Assembly (NCBI GenBank): GCA_963665215.2
Contig: CAXXWW010000011.1
Location: forward strand, 135,005-199,004
Reading direction: 5' to 3'
DNA: 64,000 nt
Origin: G963665215 sp963665215
GTDB lineage: Bacteria; Chloroflexota; Dehalococcoidia; Lucifugimonadales; CAUZJF01
Below the pieces are notes generated by a model. It searched no databases. It was not told the origin of the DNA and saw only the letters and a list, made by a program, of their open reading frames with translations. Shown in pieces: positions 19,261 through 28,354 of the stretch (position 1 is the first letter of the stretch; every line of letters starts with the position of its first letter). Both the position numbers and the translations under genes were made by a program.

Positions 19261-20979
19261 CCCGAATCCACCGAAGGACACCGATGGACGGCGTGAGGAA
19301 AGCGGAAGGGGGGTGAGGGAGCTACAGGGGAAATAGCCTGGGTTCCATTTGGGGTAGGGAGGTCGGCGGACGGTCTTCATCGCCGCACAGGGGCCCCTAT
19401 GGCCGTCTGCGGGAGCTGCGATGCGCGGGATGGCGAGAGAATACGCAGCAGGGAACTCTCTCGGACCGGGCTGGCACGAGTCTGCGGGGATCTTCGGTTG
19501 TCCGGTGGGTGGGTCGGTCGCCGACGGTGCCGTCAGGCCGGGAGTGGAATGGCTCGCAGCCGGGCCAAGGCGCGGCTGAACTTCTCAGCCCAAGGCCAGC
19601 GATCCGGAAGATGCAGGGTCAACCGGCGTGCCGAGCGGGTGAGCCGTCCGGCCAGGGAGAAGAACCGCCGCCGGAGGGTCTTGGTGGTGGCTATCCGCTC
19701 TCCCAGACCGATCCGCGCCGTCCAGCGGGCCAGGTTGTGGGCCATCGTCTGGACGGCCAGCCAGGCGCCGTTGGCGGCGAAGCGGCCCGAGGGGAGATGG
19801 TTCAGCCCGACGCCGTACTTGAGGTCGCGTATGGCATTCTCGATCTCGGCGTGGCGGCGATGGTCAGCCTCCAGTTCGAGCAACTCCCCGTCCCGGTCGG
19901 TGATGAAGCCATGATAGCTGTATTTGGCGAAGAGGGCCAGTTGGGAACCGGGCGTCGGCTTCACCCGCCGGACGATGAGCCGTACCGGCGCGGCGTCCGC
20001 CTCGGCCTGGAAGGGGGTGCAGGTGGTCTCGGCCACATCGGCGGCGCCGTCCATCCAGTAAGGAATCGGCGTCCAGGCATCTTCGGGTATCGCCTCGATG
20101 AGATTGTGCAGGCTTTTGTGCTGGCGGATGGTGATGGAGAAGCGGACATCCATCTTGCGGCAGACGGATACCACGCCATGAGTGTAGAACCCGCTGTCGG
20201 CCCGTAGCGTGAGTCGTCCGTTGGCCCCGGCGTAGCGCACCCGTCCCACCGTCTCCCGCAGGAAGTGGGCGGCGCCGCGGGCGGTGTTGGCCCGGCCCTC
20301 GCGCAGCCGGGACATCAGCACGTCTCCGGTGCCGGCGGCGATGGCCAGCAGCGGGTGGTAGCCCCGCTTGCCGGTATAGCCGTGGTGGCGGGCGCCCTCC
20401 TTGGCCAGTCCGTAGGTCTCGCAGATGGTGGAGTCCAGGTCAATGGTCAGGGGCCCGTCGCCGGGTCCCGCCCCGGCCTGCCAAGCCCGGGCCAGCAACT
20501 CGCGGCTCACCCGGTCGAGTTGACGGACGTGGCCCCACCGGAAGCTGCGCAGGAAGGTGCCCAGGGTGGATGGCGCCTTGACCGTGCCGCCCAGGGTGCA
20601 GGCCGTCCCCCCGGTGCGCAACACATCGGCGTCGTCAATGCAGTCGCCCCCAGCCAGCGCAGACGCCACCAGCGTCATCATCTTGTCGCTCGTGTTCGCC
20701 CGCCCCGGGGCATCGCCCAGGTCGAGGCGCTGCCGGACGAGTTCGGGCAGGCCGAGGTGCCGCGCCAGGGTGGCCGGAAGGAGCAGCCCGGCATTGGCCA
20801 CCAAGCGGCGGTCGTCGAAGGTGATTTGGATCCGGTCGGGGTGGTTGCGTGGCAGCATCTACTGGGTGCTCCTTTTCCGGGGCCGTTTTTTTGCTACAAA
20901 ACCATTATCCCAGAAGCACAGGAGCACCTTCTTGCCGCCTCAGGACGCTAACCCGACGCCCTCCTTCGGTGGATTCGGG
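19261..20979 (-). mobile_element. IS1380-family element, copy 1
   Basis: This is a 1719-bp element bounded by inverted repeats CCCGAATCCACCGAAGGA. It is flanked on both sides by TTAAG, a 5-bp target duplication (19256-19260 and 20980-20984). About 270 bases of non-coding sequence lie between the transposase stop and the left end. It interrupts the TPR lipoprotein gene in a way that can be precisely reversed. Confidence 0.95.
19533..20858 (-). CDS. IS1380-family transposase (intact)
   Basis: This 441-residue DDE transposase has candidate catalytic residues near D140/D142 (LTIDLDSTICETYG), D221 (LRADSGFYTH) and E338/E340 (HAEIENAIRDLKYG). The block LPSGRFAANGAWLAVQ is typical of IS1380. Length and organisation match the family. 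It is identical or nearly so to the copies at 22970 and 31315. Confidence 0.95.
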   Translation of the reverse strand: MLPRNHPDRIQITFDDRRLVANAGLLLPATLARHLGLPELVRQRLDLGDAPGRANTSDKMMTLVASALAGGDCIDDADVLRTGGTACTLGGTVKAPSTLGTFLRSFRWGHVRQLDRVSRELLARAWQAGAGPGDGPLTIDLDSTICETYGLAKEGARHHGYTGKRGYHPLLAIAAGTGDVLMSRLREGRANTARGAAHFLRETVGRVRYAGANGRLTLRADSGFYTHGVVSVCRKMDVRFSITIRQHKSLHNLIEAIPEDAWTPIPYWMDGAADVAETTCTPFQAEADAAPVRLIVRRVKPTPGSQLALFAKYSYHGFITDRDGELLELEADHRRHAEIENAIRDLKYGVGLNHLPSGRFAANGAWLAVQTMAHNLARWTARIGLGERIATTKTLRRRFFSLAGRLTRSARRLTLHLPDRWPWAEKFSRALARLRAIPLPA

Positions 20980-21236
20980 TTAAGATTGCTGGACACCCGC
21001 TGGGACTGGCCAAGAAGGTTGTAAGCAACGCCCCTGTTGTAGTGGGCGATGGCGTCCTGCGGATCTAGCTTAATGGCCTCGTCGAATGCTTCAATGGCCT
21101 TCCTGTAATCACCTTCCTCAAAATAGATCATGCCTCGGTCATTGGGGTTCACGTCTTCAGAGCAAGCTGCCGTGACCGCGATGAGCAGCACGCATCCCAG
21201 TGCCAGTACTGCCTTATGTCTCTTTCCACCCCGCAT

Positions 21237-21698
21237 GAGCGTGCCTCCGGAACAGTATAGGCTGGCCTACAATGAGCCTGACAATATCCTATTCTGCTCG
21301 CCTAACCCGGAATTCCCCATATCAAACTGGCTCGACCCAAGCAGCGCACCATGCTCGTGGGGGGTGATGGTACTGGCACCTTAGAACGCTGTCAACGACC
21401 TGCCACCCCTAATATCGCGCGGGGTGTTATGCAAGGAAAAGTGGGGTGGCCCGACTTTAACCAGCTCGCCATGTATGAGGGCGGTTCACCCCCTAAGCGC
21501 GTGGGGACGACAGATATTCAGCCTCTCGCATCGCCTCAAGCCGCACGCTGCGAGGAGGGGTGGGGGCAATGGCAGAATGACATGGGTCTGGGGGATATGC
21601 CCCCTGATAGAAAACACTCGAGGGCGGGTGGGCGTTAAGAACCAAGGATCCACTTTGGTGAAATTTACCAAAGACCTCAGTTCACGGTTGACAGATCG
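21237..21698. other. intergenic region with a 21-base palindrome
   Basis: These 460 bases lie between the TPR gene start and the 3' end of a Gfo/Idh gene. No coding frame convinces me. At 21653-21673 there is a symmetric site, CTTTGGT-N7-ACCAAAG, with an AT core. It could be an operator, or a weak hairpin at the end of the leftward gene. Confidence 0.35.
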
Positions 21699-22664
21699 CT
21701 ACCCGCTATCGCCCTCGAGTTGGGCGACCAGCCGCGAGGTGTGAATCACGTCGCGAATGTCGGTGATCGGCGTCTTGCCGGTGCGGATGCACTCGACGAA
21801 GTGCTGGTGCATCGTCAGGGTCCCGTCGTAGGCCAGCGTATCTGCTATCTCCGCTCCCTCGATCTCGGCGCCTGAGAGCGTCTGCGGACCGTCGCCGTCC
21901 TGGTAGATCTCCAACTCCTCGGGGATGCGCATGAAGCAGCCGATTCCCAGGCCGTGCAACTCCGATCTCAGGGTGCGCCCTCCGGAGGAGCGGTTGGCAG
22001 TGACGATCCCGACGGCGCCGTTGGCGAATCGGATCAAGGAGTTGTAGTCGTTGGGCCGTGTCGACTGCCGCGTGTCCTGGTAGGCGTGCACCTCGACGGC
22101 CTCGCTGCCCGCCATGTAGCGCACCAGGTCCACCACGTGGCAGATGTCGCCCCACATGATGCTTCGAGGGACGAGGCTCCGAGGGTTCTCGGCGGACCCC
22201 AGCATGTACTTGTGAAACTCTCCAATCGCCAGCGTCGCGGGGCCTCGCTCTCTCACCAGCCGCATCGCCTCCCGGTTGACCGCGGCATACCTGCGCTGGA
22301 AACCAATCATGCAGAAGACGTCGTTGGCCGTCGCCGCCTCCAGCAACTGTTGACTCTCTTCCGGGCTCGCGCCCGCAGCCTTCTCGATGAACACGTGCTT
22401 GCCCGCATTCATGCACTCCACGGCTATGGAGGTGATGAACGCCTCGCCCATGATTGCGTAGACCATGTCGGGGTCGGCCGATTCCAGCATCTCCCGGTAG
22501 TCGCCGAAGGCTCGGGGGATGTTGTAGGCGTCCACGACGGTCGCCATCCGCTCCTCGTCCAGCTCAGCGACAGCCTCGATGGACGTATCGTCCAGGCGAT
22601 TGACGCTCGTGTAGTGGGCGCCCTGGGCCCGTCCGCCCGCGCCTATGAATGCCGCTCTCAGCAT
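21699..22664 (-). CDS. Gfo/Idh/MocA-family oxidoreductase
   Basis: This is a 321-residue protein starting MLRAAFIGAGGRAQGAHY, a complete Rossmann GxGGxA loop. The catalytic motif is HVFIEKAAGASPEESQQLL (EKA in place of EKP), followed by CMIGFQRRYAAVNREAM. The C-terminal domain contains the substrate-side segment SIMWGDICHVVDLVRYMAG, with conserved Asp and His. It is the third member of the family in this window, but it is not adjacent to the other two. NAD(P)-dependent sugar or polyol dehydrogenase activity is inferred. Confidence 0.85.
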   Translation of the reverse strand: MLRAAFIGAGGRAQGAHYTSVNRLDDTSIEAVAELDEERMATVVDAYNIPRAFGDYREMLESADPDMVYAIMGEAFITSIAVECMNAGKHVFIEKAAGASPEESQQLLEAATANDVFCMIGFQRRYAAVNREAMRLVRERGPATLAIGEFHKYMLGSAENPRSLVPRSIMWGDICHVVDLVRYMAGSEAVEVHAYQDTRQSTRPNDYNSLIRFANGAVGIVTANRSSGGRTLRSELHGLGIGCFMRIPEELEIYQDGDGPQTLSGAEIEGAEIADTLAYDGTLTMHQHFVECIRTGKTPITDIRDVIHTSRLVAQLEGDSG

Positions 22665-22848
22665 GGTTCGTCTCCTTCGCTGTCGAGGGTGGGGGGGTCT
22701 ACGTCGGCGGGATTATAGACGACTACTCGATCCGGGTCAACGCCGCTGGCAATTATCCAATGGACACTCCTTACCAGTTACGCTCAATTGGCGCGTCCGA
22801 GAGAGGGAGGCCCTTTTTCACAATCAACAGTCAGGGGAGTGGCCTAAT

Positions 22849-24567
22849 CCCGAATCCACCGAAGGAGGGCGTCGGGTTAGCGTCCTGAGGCGGCAAGAAG
22901 GTGCTCCTGTGCTTCTGGGATAATGGTTTTGTAGCAAAAAAACGGCCCCGGAAAAGGAGCACCCAGTAGATGCTGCCACGCAACCACCCCGACCGGATCC
23001 AAATCACCTTCGACGACCGCCGCTTGGTGGCCAATGCCGGGCTGCTCCTTCCGGCCACCCTGGCGCGGCACCTCGGCCTGCCCGAACTCGTCCGGCAGCG
23101 CCTCGACCTGGGCGATGCCCCGGGGCGGGCGAACACGAGCGACAAGATGATGACGCTGGTGGCGTCTGCGCTGGCTGGGGGCGACTGCATTGACGACGCC
23201 GATGTGTTGCGCACCGGGGGGACGGCCTGCACCCTGGGCGGCACGGTCAAGGCGCCATCCACCCTGGGCACCTTCCTGCGCAGCTTCCGGTGGGGCCACG
23301 TCCGTCAACTCGACCGGGTGAGCCGCGAGTTGCTGGCCCGGGCTTGGCAGGCCGGGGCGGGACCCGGCGACGGGCCCCTGACCATTGACCTGGACTCCAC
23401 CATCTGCGAGACCTACGGACTGGCCAAGGAGGGCGCCCGCCACCACGGCTATACCGGCAAGCGGGGCTACCACCCGCTGCTGGCCATCGCCGCCGGCACC
23501 GGAGACGTGCTGATGTCCCGGCTGCGCGAGGGCCGGGCCAACACCGCCCGCGGCGCCGCCCACTTCCTGCGGGAGACGGTGGGACGGGTGCGCTACGCCG
23601 GGGCCAACGGACGACTCACGCTACGGGCCGACAGCGGGTTCTACACTCATGGCGTGGTATCCGTCTGCCGCAAGATGGATGTCCGCTTCTCCATCACCAT
23701 CCGCCAGCACAAAAGCCTGCACAATCTCATCGAGGCGATACCCGAAGATGCCTGGACGCCGATTCCTTACTGGATGGACGGCGCCGCCGATGTGGCCGAG
23801 ACCACCTGCACCCCCTTCCAGGCCGAGGCGGACGCCGCGCCGGTACGGCTCATCGTCCGGCGGGTGAAGCCGACGCCCGGTTCCCAACTGGCCCTCTTCG
23901 CCAAATACAGCTATCATGGCTTCATCACCGACCGGGACGGGGAGTTGCTCGAACTGGAGGCTGACCATCGCCGCCACGCCGAGATCGAGAATGCCATACG
24001 CGACCTCAAGTACGGCGTCGGGCTGAACCATCTCCCCTCGGGCCGCTTCGCCGCCAACGGCGCCTGGCTGGCCGTCCAGACGATGGCCCGCAACCTGGCC
24101 CGCTGGACGGCGCGGATCGGTCTGGGAGAGCGGATAGCCACCACCAAGACCCTCCGGCGGCGGTTCTTCTCCCTGGCCGGACGGCTCACCCGCTCGGCAC
24201 GCCGGTTGACCCTGCATCTTCCGGATCGCTGGCCTTGGGCTGAGAAGTTCAGCCGCGCCTTGGCCCGGCTGCGAGCCATTCCACTCCCGGCCTGACGGCA
24301 CCGTCGGCGACCGACCCACCCACCGGACAACCGAAGATCCCCGCAGACTCGTGCCAGCCCGGTCCGAGAGAGTTCCCTGCTGCGTATTCTCTCGCCATCC
24401 CGCGCATCGCAGCTCCCGCAGACGGCCATAGGGGCCCCTGTGCGGCGATGAAGACCGTCCGCCGACCTCCCTACCCCAAATGGAACCCAGGCTATTTCCC
24501 CTGTAGCTCCCTCACCCCCCTTCCGCTTTCCTCACGCCGTCCATCGGTGTCCTTCGGTGGATTCGGG
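22849..24567 (+). mobile_element. IS1380-family element, copy 2
   Basis: This 1719-bp element has the same inverted repeats as copy 1, in the opposite orientation. Flanks are CTAAT on the left and CTTAG on the right, so there is no exact duplication. The right flank is the end of an IS1202-group element, whose intact copy contains the same CTTAG site. The mismatch suggests that this copy arose by recombination between two insertions. Confidence 0.92.
22970..24295 (+). CDS. IS1380-family transposase (intact)
   Basis: This is a 441-residue protein identical to the copy at 19533 apart from one substitution (MARN for MAHN near residue 373). All three DDE motifs are present, so it should be active. 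The gap between left end and start is about 120 bases and includes an A-rich patch after a GGTTTTGTAGC motif. Confidence 0.95.
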   Translation: MLPRNHPDRIQITFDDRRLVANAGLLLPATLARHLGLPELVRQRLDLGDAPGRANTSDKMMTLVASALAGGDCIDDADVLRTGGTACTLGGTVKAPSTLGTFLRSFRWGHVRQLDRVSRELLARAWQAGAGPGDGPLTIDLDSTICETYGLAKEGARHHGYTGKRGYHPLLAIAAGTGDVLMSRLREGRANTARGAAHFLRETVGRVRYAGANGRLTLRADSGFYTHGVVSVCRKMDVRFSITIRQHKSLHNLIEAIPEDAWTPIPYWMDGAADVAETTCTPFQAEADAAPVRLIVRRVKPTPGSQLALFAKYSYHGFITDRDGELLELEADHRRHAEIENAIRDLKYGVGLNHLPSGRFAANGAWLAVQTMARNLARWTARIGLGERIATTKTLRRRFFSLAGRLTRSARRLTLHLPDRWPWAEKFSRALARLRAIPLPA

Positions 24568-24597
24568 CTTAGGCGGACATAATCGCTGGACATCGAC
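24568..24597 (+). mobile_element. 30-bp terminal remnant of an IS1202-group element
   Basis: The 30 bases from cttaggcggacataatcg onward are identical to the right end of the intact IS1202-group element at 38380-38409. On the left they are cut by IS1380 copy 2. On the right they join an IS3 orfA. The order indicates IS1202 inserted into IS3, then IS1380 inserted into IS1202. Confidence 0.7.
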
Positions 24598-24729
24598 ACC
24601 GGGACAGGGCAGGCTGAAAAGCCGGTAGATATGAAGGTCCTTCACGCTAAGATCGGTGAGCTTGCGTTGGAGAACGATTTTTTAGAGGCCGCGCTCACGA
24701 AGGCGGGATTGCCGGGCGCAAGGCGATGA
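24598..24729 (+). pseudogene. IS3-family orfA, 3' remnant
   Basis: About 43 residues of the N-terminal IS3 transposase subunit remain, with the leucine-zipper-like MKVLHAKIGELALENDFLEA then LTKAGLPGARR. The helix-turn-helix is lost at the IS1202 remnant. The stop overlaps the orfB start (ATGA), with orfB in the -1 frame, the normal IS3 layout. A run of six T bases near 24680 might serve as the slip site. Confidence 0.75.
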
Positions 24730-25553
24730 TCGACCGCGATCACAAGCTGCCTCTCGCCCGCCAGGCAAAGGCAGTGGGCATCAGCCGCGGGAGCATCTAC
24801 TACCGGCCACGGCCGGTGGGCGAAGCCGGTCTCGGACTGATGCGCCGCGTCGATGAGCTGCACCTTGAGTATCCGTTTGCAGGCAGTAGGATGATGCGAG
24901 GCCTGCTCCGCCAGGAGGGACTCTCCTCCGGGCGTAGACACATCGCCACACTGATGCGGCGGATGGGCATCGAGGCGCTGTACCGCAAGCCCAACACCAG
25001 CCGGCGACGCCCCGGCCATACGGTGTATCCGTACCTGCTGCGCGGGCTTGAGGTGAGCAGGCCCAACCAGGTGTGGGCAATGGATATCACGTACATTCCG
25101 ATGGCCAGGGGGTTCGTGTACCTAGCCGCAGTGATGGACTGGCATAGCCGCAAGGTGCTGGCCTGGCGGGTATCGGTCACAATGGACACAGACTTCTGCG
25201 TGGAGGCGCTCGAAGAATCCCTGGGACGCCACGGCGCGCCGGAGATATTCAACACAGATCAGGGAAGCCAGTTCACAAGTGATGCCTTCACCGGCCTGCT
25301 GAAAGCCAATGGGATCCAGATCAGCATGGACGGGAAGGGAAGCTGGAAGGATAATGTGTTCGTCGAACGACTGTGGAAGAGCGTCAAGTACGAGGAGGTG
25401 TACCTGAGAGCCTACGAATCGGTCCCGGAAGCCAGAACTGGACTCGGGCGGTACTTCGAGTTTTACAATGCCGGACGGCCCCATTCGAGCCTTGGGGGAA
25501 TGACGCCGGACCAGTTCTTTGACAGAGCGCCTGCCGAGTCCGCGGCGGCCTAA
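24726..25553 (+). CDS. IS3-family transposase orfB
   Basis: This is a 275-residue integrase-core protein. An HTH_21-like region (YPFAGSRMMRGLLRQEG) precedes the DDE core: VWAMDITYIPMARGFVYLAA (first Asp), FNTDQGSQFTSDAF (second Asp) and GSWKDNVFVERLWKSVKYEE (Glu). YNAGRPHSSLGGMTPDQF closes the domain. The length is normal. The orfA partner is truncated, so this copy probably cannot make the OrfAB fusion transposase. Confidence 0.92.
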   Translation: MIDRDHKLPLARQAKAVGISRGSIYYRPRPVGEAGLGLMRRVDELHLEYPFAGSRMMRGLLRQEGLSSGRRHIATLMRRMGIEALYRKPNTSRRRPGHTVYPYLLRGLEVSRPNQVWAMDITYIPMARGFVYLAAVMDWHSRKVLAWRVSVTMDTDFCVEALEESLGRHGAPEIFNTDQGSQFTSDAFTGLLKANGIQISMDGKGSWKDNVFVERLWKSVKYEEVYLRAYESVPEARTGLGRYFEFYNAGRPHSSLGGMTPDQFFDRAPAESAAA

Positions 25554-25700
25554 CGCACGGCAGCGCGATTCCACTTATCAAACCGGGCAGCGCTGTTCAG
25601 ACAAACGAGACCACCTCTCTCTTCTCCTTAACAAGCAGGGAATGGAATACCGGTCTTTAGTCACGTTTGGTGGTTTAGAGGAATCATATTACACGAGATA

Positions 25701-26066
25701 TTGCATAGATGGGCTGTCCACGGTTCGCATCCTTTGGCAGGTGGCGGGCATTTTGCAGCTTTCAGCAATATAATTGGAGCATTCGGTGGTTATTTCTCCT
25801 CTCCGTTCGAAGAGATTGTTGATCTTGGAGAAAATCGGTTCAAAGCCCAAAAACGTGATGGGTCTTACACGTACGGTCCACTTGAACTTTACTTTGCAGG
25901 TTTGATTCCTCCAGAAGATGTGCCTGACTTTTGGGTCGCAGTTGATGGGGAATGCACATCACCTGAGCGACCTTTGACCAATGAGTTGGGCGAGCGTACC
26001 GGAGAGGTTCTTGAGGGCACACCCGATTCTGAGTGGTCAGCCTTGACAGCTGGCCGATTACATAGG
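25701..26066 (+). pseudogene. fragment of a secreted protein
   Basis: An open stretch reads HFAAFSNIIGAFGGYFSSPF, then EEIVDLGENRFKAQKRDG, LELYFAGLIPPEDVPDFWV and VDGEC. The phrase LxLYxxGLxPPExVPDF recurs in large exported proteins of uncertain function. There is no clear start, and the frame then runs into the converging RDD gene. I regard it as a broken gene fragment left next to the IS3 remnant; the family is not assigned. Confidence 0.4.
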
Positions 26067-26070
26067 GCCG

Positions 26071-26481
26071 CTATGGACTGCGAGCGCTTACAACTCGCGT
26101 GCGCACGATCTTGTCCCATCCGCACTGGCGGTCGCTGTCCCATACGCACCACAACGCTGCAACGACGAAGGTAAGCCCGAAAATGGCACCGCCCACTTGC
26201 TCGCCCAGCACAGCCACCAATACCCCATTGATTGCACCGAAAGCGATGGCACGCACAACCAAGTCCCTGATCAGCATCCAACCCAAGTCGGCCGATTGAC
26301 CATCGTCACGGATAACGCGCGTACGCAGGAGTTGCTTCGCTGGGCTCTGTCCGCCTCGCGCCACGATCAGGTACCAGATGACCCAGCCGATACCGAGTGT
26401 GAGCACGAAGAGGAACCCGTCCAAGACGGCACCGGCAAGTCTGCGACCTTGGCTGGCAAGCTCAGCGTCATTGCTCTTCAC
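26071..26481 (-). CDS. RDD-family membrane protein
   Basis: This 136-residue protein opens with RRLAGAVLDGFLFVLTLGIG, containing the R...D of the first RDD helix. It continues with SPAKQLLRTRVIRDDGQSAD, the usual post-helix motif, and two further hydrophobic segments (VVRAIAFGAINGVLVAVLG and GAIFGLTFVVAALWCVWD). Three membrane helices are predicted. The family is linked to ion or small-molecule transport in a few species, with no specific role known here. Confidence 0.8.
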   Translation of the reverse strand: MKSNDAELASQGRRLAGAVLDGFLFVLTLGIGWVIWYLIVARGGQSPAKQLLRTRVIRDDGQSADLGWMLIRDLVVRAIAFGAINGVLVAVLGEQVGGAIFGLTFVVAALWCVWDSDRQCGWDKIVRTRVVSARSP

Positions 26482-26648
26482 GTCGCCTCCTCCTACAGCT
26501 CCAGTTTGAATTTCAAGCTGAAAGTTCTCGATTTTGTCAAGTCTGGTGGGCCTAAGTTGACGGTAGGCAGAACCATCTTCGAGATGCGGATGGGGCTGTA
26601 GTCTATCACGCCACGTCTGGGCGACGCCATGGGGCCATGCTCTCCAGG

Positions 26649-27473
26649 CTAGTTTATTTGGCTGACCGGACCGTTCAACCCTAGCGGCCCGGCGACAGCA
26701 GCTCGTTGGCGGTACTTCGGAACGAACGTCTGCCTTGTGACCTCAACCTCCGAAATGCCGCCAGTTCGATAGGTAGCACATTCGGAGGAGCCGGCCTCGC
26801 AGGCATATAGCACAACATTGCCGCCGCGAGCCTTGCGCAGTGAGTATGGCTCCACCCTTTGCACGTCCCCCTCGTAACCCACGTTGACACACAGCCTGTT
26901 GGCAGCAGCAAAGCGAATGCGCTCCAGAGTGGAGGCGTTCATGCCCAGGTCATCGACGGAGCCACCGCCCAGGCCGACGTCGCGAGCTGAGCCGCCCTGG
27001 TCCACGGCGCGCCCAGGCCCGATCGACCGCTGCCTTCGCCCAAGGCGCGCCCTGGGCAGGTCCACCGCAGAGTTGAACGCCTGGGGGGGTACCGTGGCCC
27101 GGGCCACCGCTGCCTCCGCCCAGGCGAACGCCGCGAGCTGAGCCGCCCTGGTCCTCGACGGAGCCACCGCCCAGGCCGACGTCGCGAACTGAGCCGCCCT
27201 GGTCCACGGCGCGCCCAGGCCCGATCGACCGCTGCCTTCGCCCAAGGCGCGCCCTGGGCAGCTCCACCGCAGAGTTGAACGCCTGGGGGGTACCGTGGCC
27301 CGGGCCACCGCTGCCTCCGCCCTGGTCCACGACGCGAACTGGCCAGCCCCACCGATGCCGCGGCCAGCCCCACCGATCGCCCTGGGCCAGGCCCAGGTCC
27401 TCGATGGAGCCCCCGCCCAGGTCGTGGTTGTGATCTGCCCTGCCAACACCGACCCGCTGATCTCGTACTGCAT
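26649..27473 (-). pseudogene. WYL-domain protein with 67-residue tandem repeats, frameshifted
   Basis: The C-terminal 100 residues form a WYL-like domain: STLERIRFAAANRLCVNVGY, VQRVEPYSLRKARGGNVVLY, TYRTGGISEVEV and FVPKY. Upstream is a Gly-rich region with units such as DQGGSARDVGLGGGSVDDLG and GPGHGTPQAFNSAVELP. The unit nearest the WYL domain has one extra G in a run (7 against 6), which breaks the frame. Without that base both repeat units read in one frame into the WYL domain. WYL domains sense nucleic acids or nucleotides in several defence regulators. The 5' end of the gene is unclear. Confidence 0.55.
26955..27322. repeat. tandem repeat, period 202 bp (201 bp without the extra G)
   Basis: Two units begin at 26955 and 27157 with gacggagccaccgcccaggc. 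The second is partial (about 165 bases). They are nearly identical apart from a few substitutions and the G-run length. A related shorter motif, gcccaggtcgaggttgtg, recurs near 27576, so the array may once have been longer. Confidence 0.8.
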
Positions 27474-27480
27474 GGTGTAG

Positions 27481-27960
27481 TAGATATATACTTACCCCAG
27501 AGGCAGAAATCTACCTATTACATGTTGCTTGGACCGTTACACCCTAGTCTAGTACGATGGGATCGCCACAGCCCTCGCCCAGGTCGAGGTTGTGAGCGCT
27601 GCCGAGCTGCAGGGCCTCCAGGACGCCGGTCGAGGGCCTGCCAGGTCCGGATCGCGCCTGGGCCAAAACGAGTACGGACGCGTCATGGAAGTAGGCGCGA
27701 GCAATCGCCAGCCTCTGCGACGGGGTACCCCAGGGGAGGCTGAACCCGTGGCTCCAGATAGCGGTGAGAGCCGTGAGTTGGTTTGCATCTCTGGAGCTCT
27801 TCGACCGCCTATTCGCCTTTCGGCTAACCGCCTATTCCGTTCAACTGAGCTTGTCCAGCGATCTCCCTTCGATCGCCTTGATGCTCGGTATCATTGTGGT
27901 GGGTCTCGTCGTGGCCCGGGCTACGGTGCGCCTACACGATACCCCTACAAGGAGAGCTGC
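27481..27960. other. region with no firm gene
   Basis: These 480 bases separate the WYL/repeat region from a small rightward gene. A 73-residue frame from 27764 contains one hydrophobic segment (SIALMLGIIVVGLVVARATV) and might be a small membrane protein, but it overlaps the next gene and has no clear ribosome site. The rest shows only weak repeat-like similarity to the array on its left. Confidence 0.3.
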
Positions 27961-28155
27961 ATGTCCAACCGCGACGGAATCCTAGACTCGCATCCTTCGG
28001 AGCGCGTCAAAATGCCGCCGGAGCTGGCGGCCTTCGACCGATGGGACGCCGATCCGAACGACCTGGCGAAGTGGGAGGCGGCTATGGCGGCCTTTGCCCC
28101 GGCCTTGGCCCCGGCCGCCGGAGCCGACAATTCCAACGCCACCGTCAATCTCTAA
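27961..28155 (+). CDS. small acidic hypothetical protein
   Basis: This 64-residue protein has a well-placed AAGGAG ribosome site. It contains MPPELAAFDRWDADPNDLAK then WEAAMAAFAPALAPAAG, an acidic, Ala/Pro-rich sequence probably partly helical. It ends within the CTAAG that flanks the IS1380 end fragment, so the native C terminus may have been longer. I do not recognise the family. Confidence 0.45.
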   Translation: MSNRDGILDSHPSERVKMPPELAAFDRWDADPNDLAKWEAAMAAFAPALAPAAGADNSNATVNL

Positions 28156-28156
28156 G

Positions 28157-28354
28157 CCCGAATCCACCGAAGGACACCGATGGACGGCGTGAGGAAAGCG
28201 GAAGGGGGGTGAGGGAGCTACAGGGGAAATAGCCTGGGTTCCATTTGGGGTAGGGAGGTCGGCGGACGGTCTTCATCGCCGCACAGGGGCCCCTATGGCC
28301 GTCTGCGGGAGCTGCGATGCGCGGGATGGCGAGAGAATACGCAGCAGGGAACTC
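28157..28354 (+). mobile_element. isolated left end of the IS1380 element (198 bp)
   Basis: The fragment begins with the exact inverted repeat CCCGAATCCACCGAAGGA next to CTAAG. It matches the other copies for 198 bases, then stops abruptly at gggaactc, where full copies continue tctcggacc. The transposase and right end are absent. The break falls at the stop codon of the neighbouring HNH gene. Confidence 0.9.

Larger units (their letters stand above)
18994..21236 (-). pseudogene. TPR-repeat lipoprotein split by an IS1380 element
   Basis: The 5' part (21236 to about 20980) has a lipoprotein signal ending LLIAVTAAC and TPR units such as EAFDEAIKLDPQDAIAHYNRG. The 3' part (19257 to 18994) continues with ALNEAIRLNPQAEAYYNRG and DYDEAIRLNPQYAEAYYLRG. 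Removing the 1719-bp element and one TTAAG copy leaves 519 bases, an open frame of 172 residues across SSNLNLYERA. The native product is a small exported TPR protein, probably a binding scaffold. The insertion appears recent because the frame is otherwise intact. Confidence 0.85.

Noticed and set aside
19399..20207. Long open frames opposite the IS1380 transposases (171, 228 and 232 residues)
   Set aside because: They recur in every copy only because the element is repeated, and they are antisense shadows of the GC-rich transposase gene.
26955..27322. Possible CRISPR array
   Set aside because: Two long units of about 200 bp with no short direct repeats and unique spacers, and no cas gene in the window; it is a coding-type tandem repeat.
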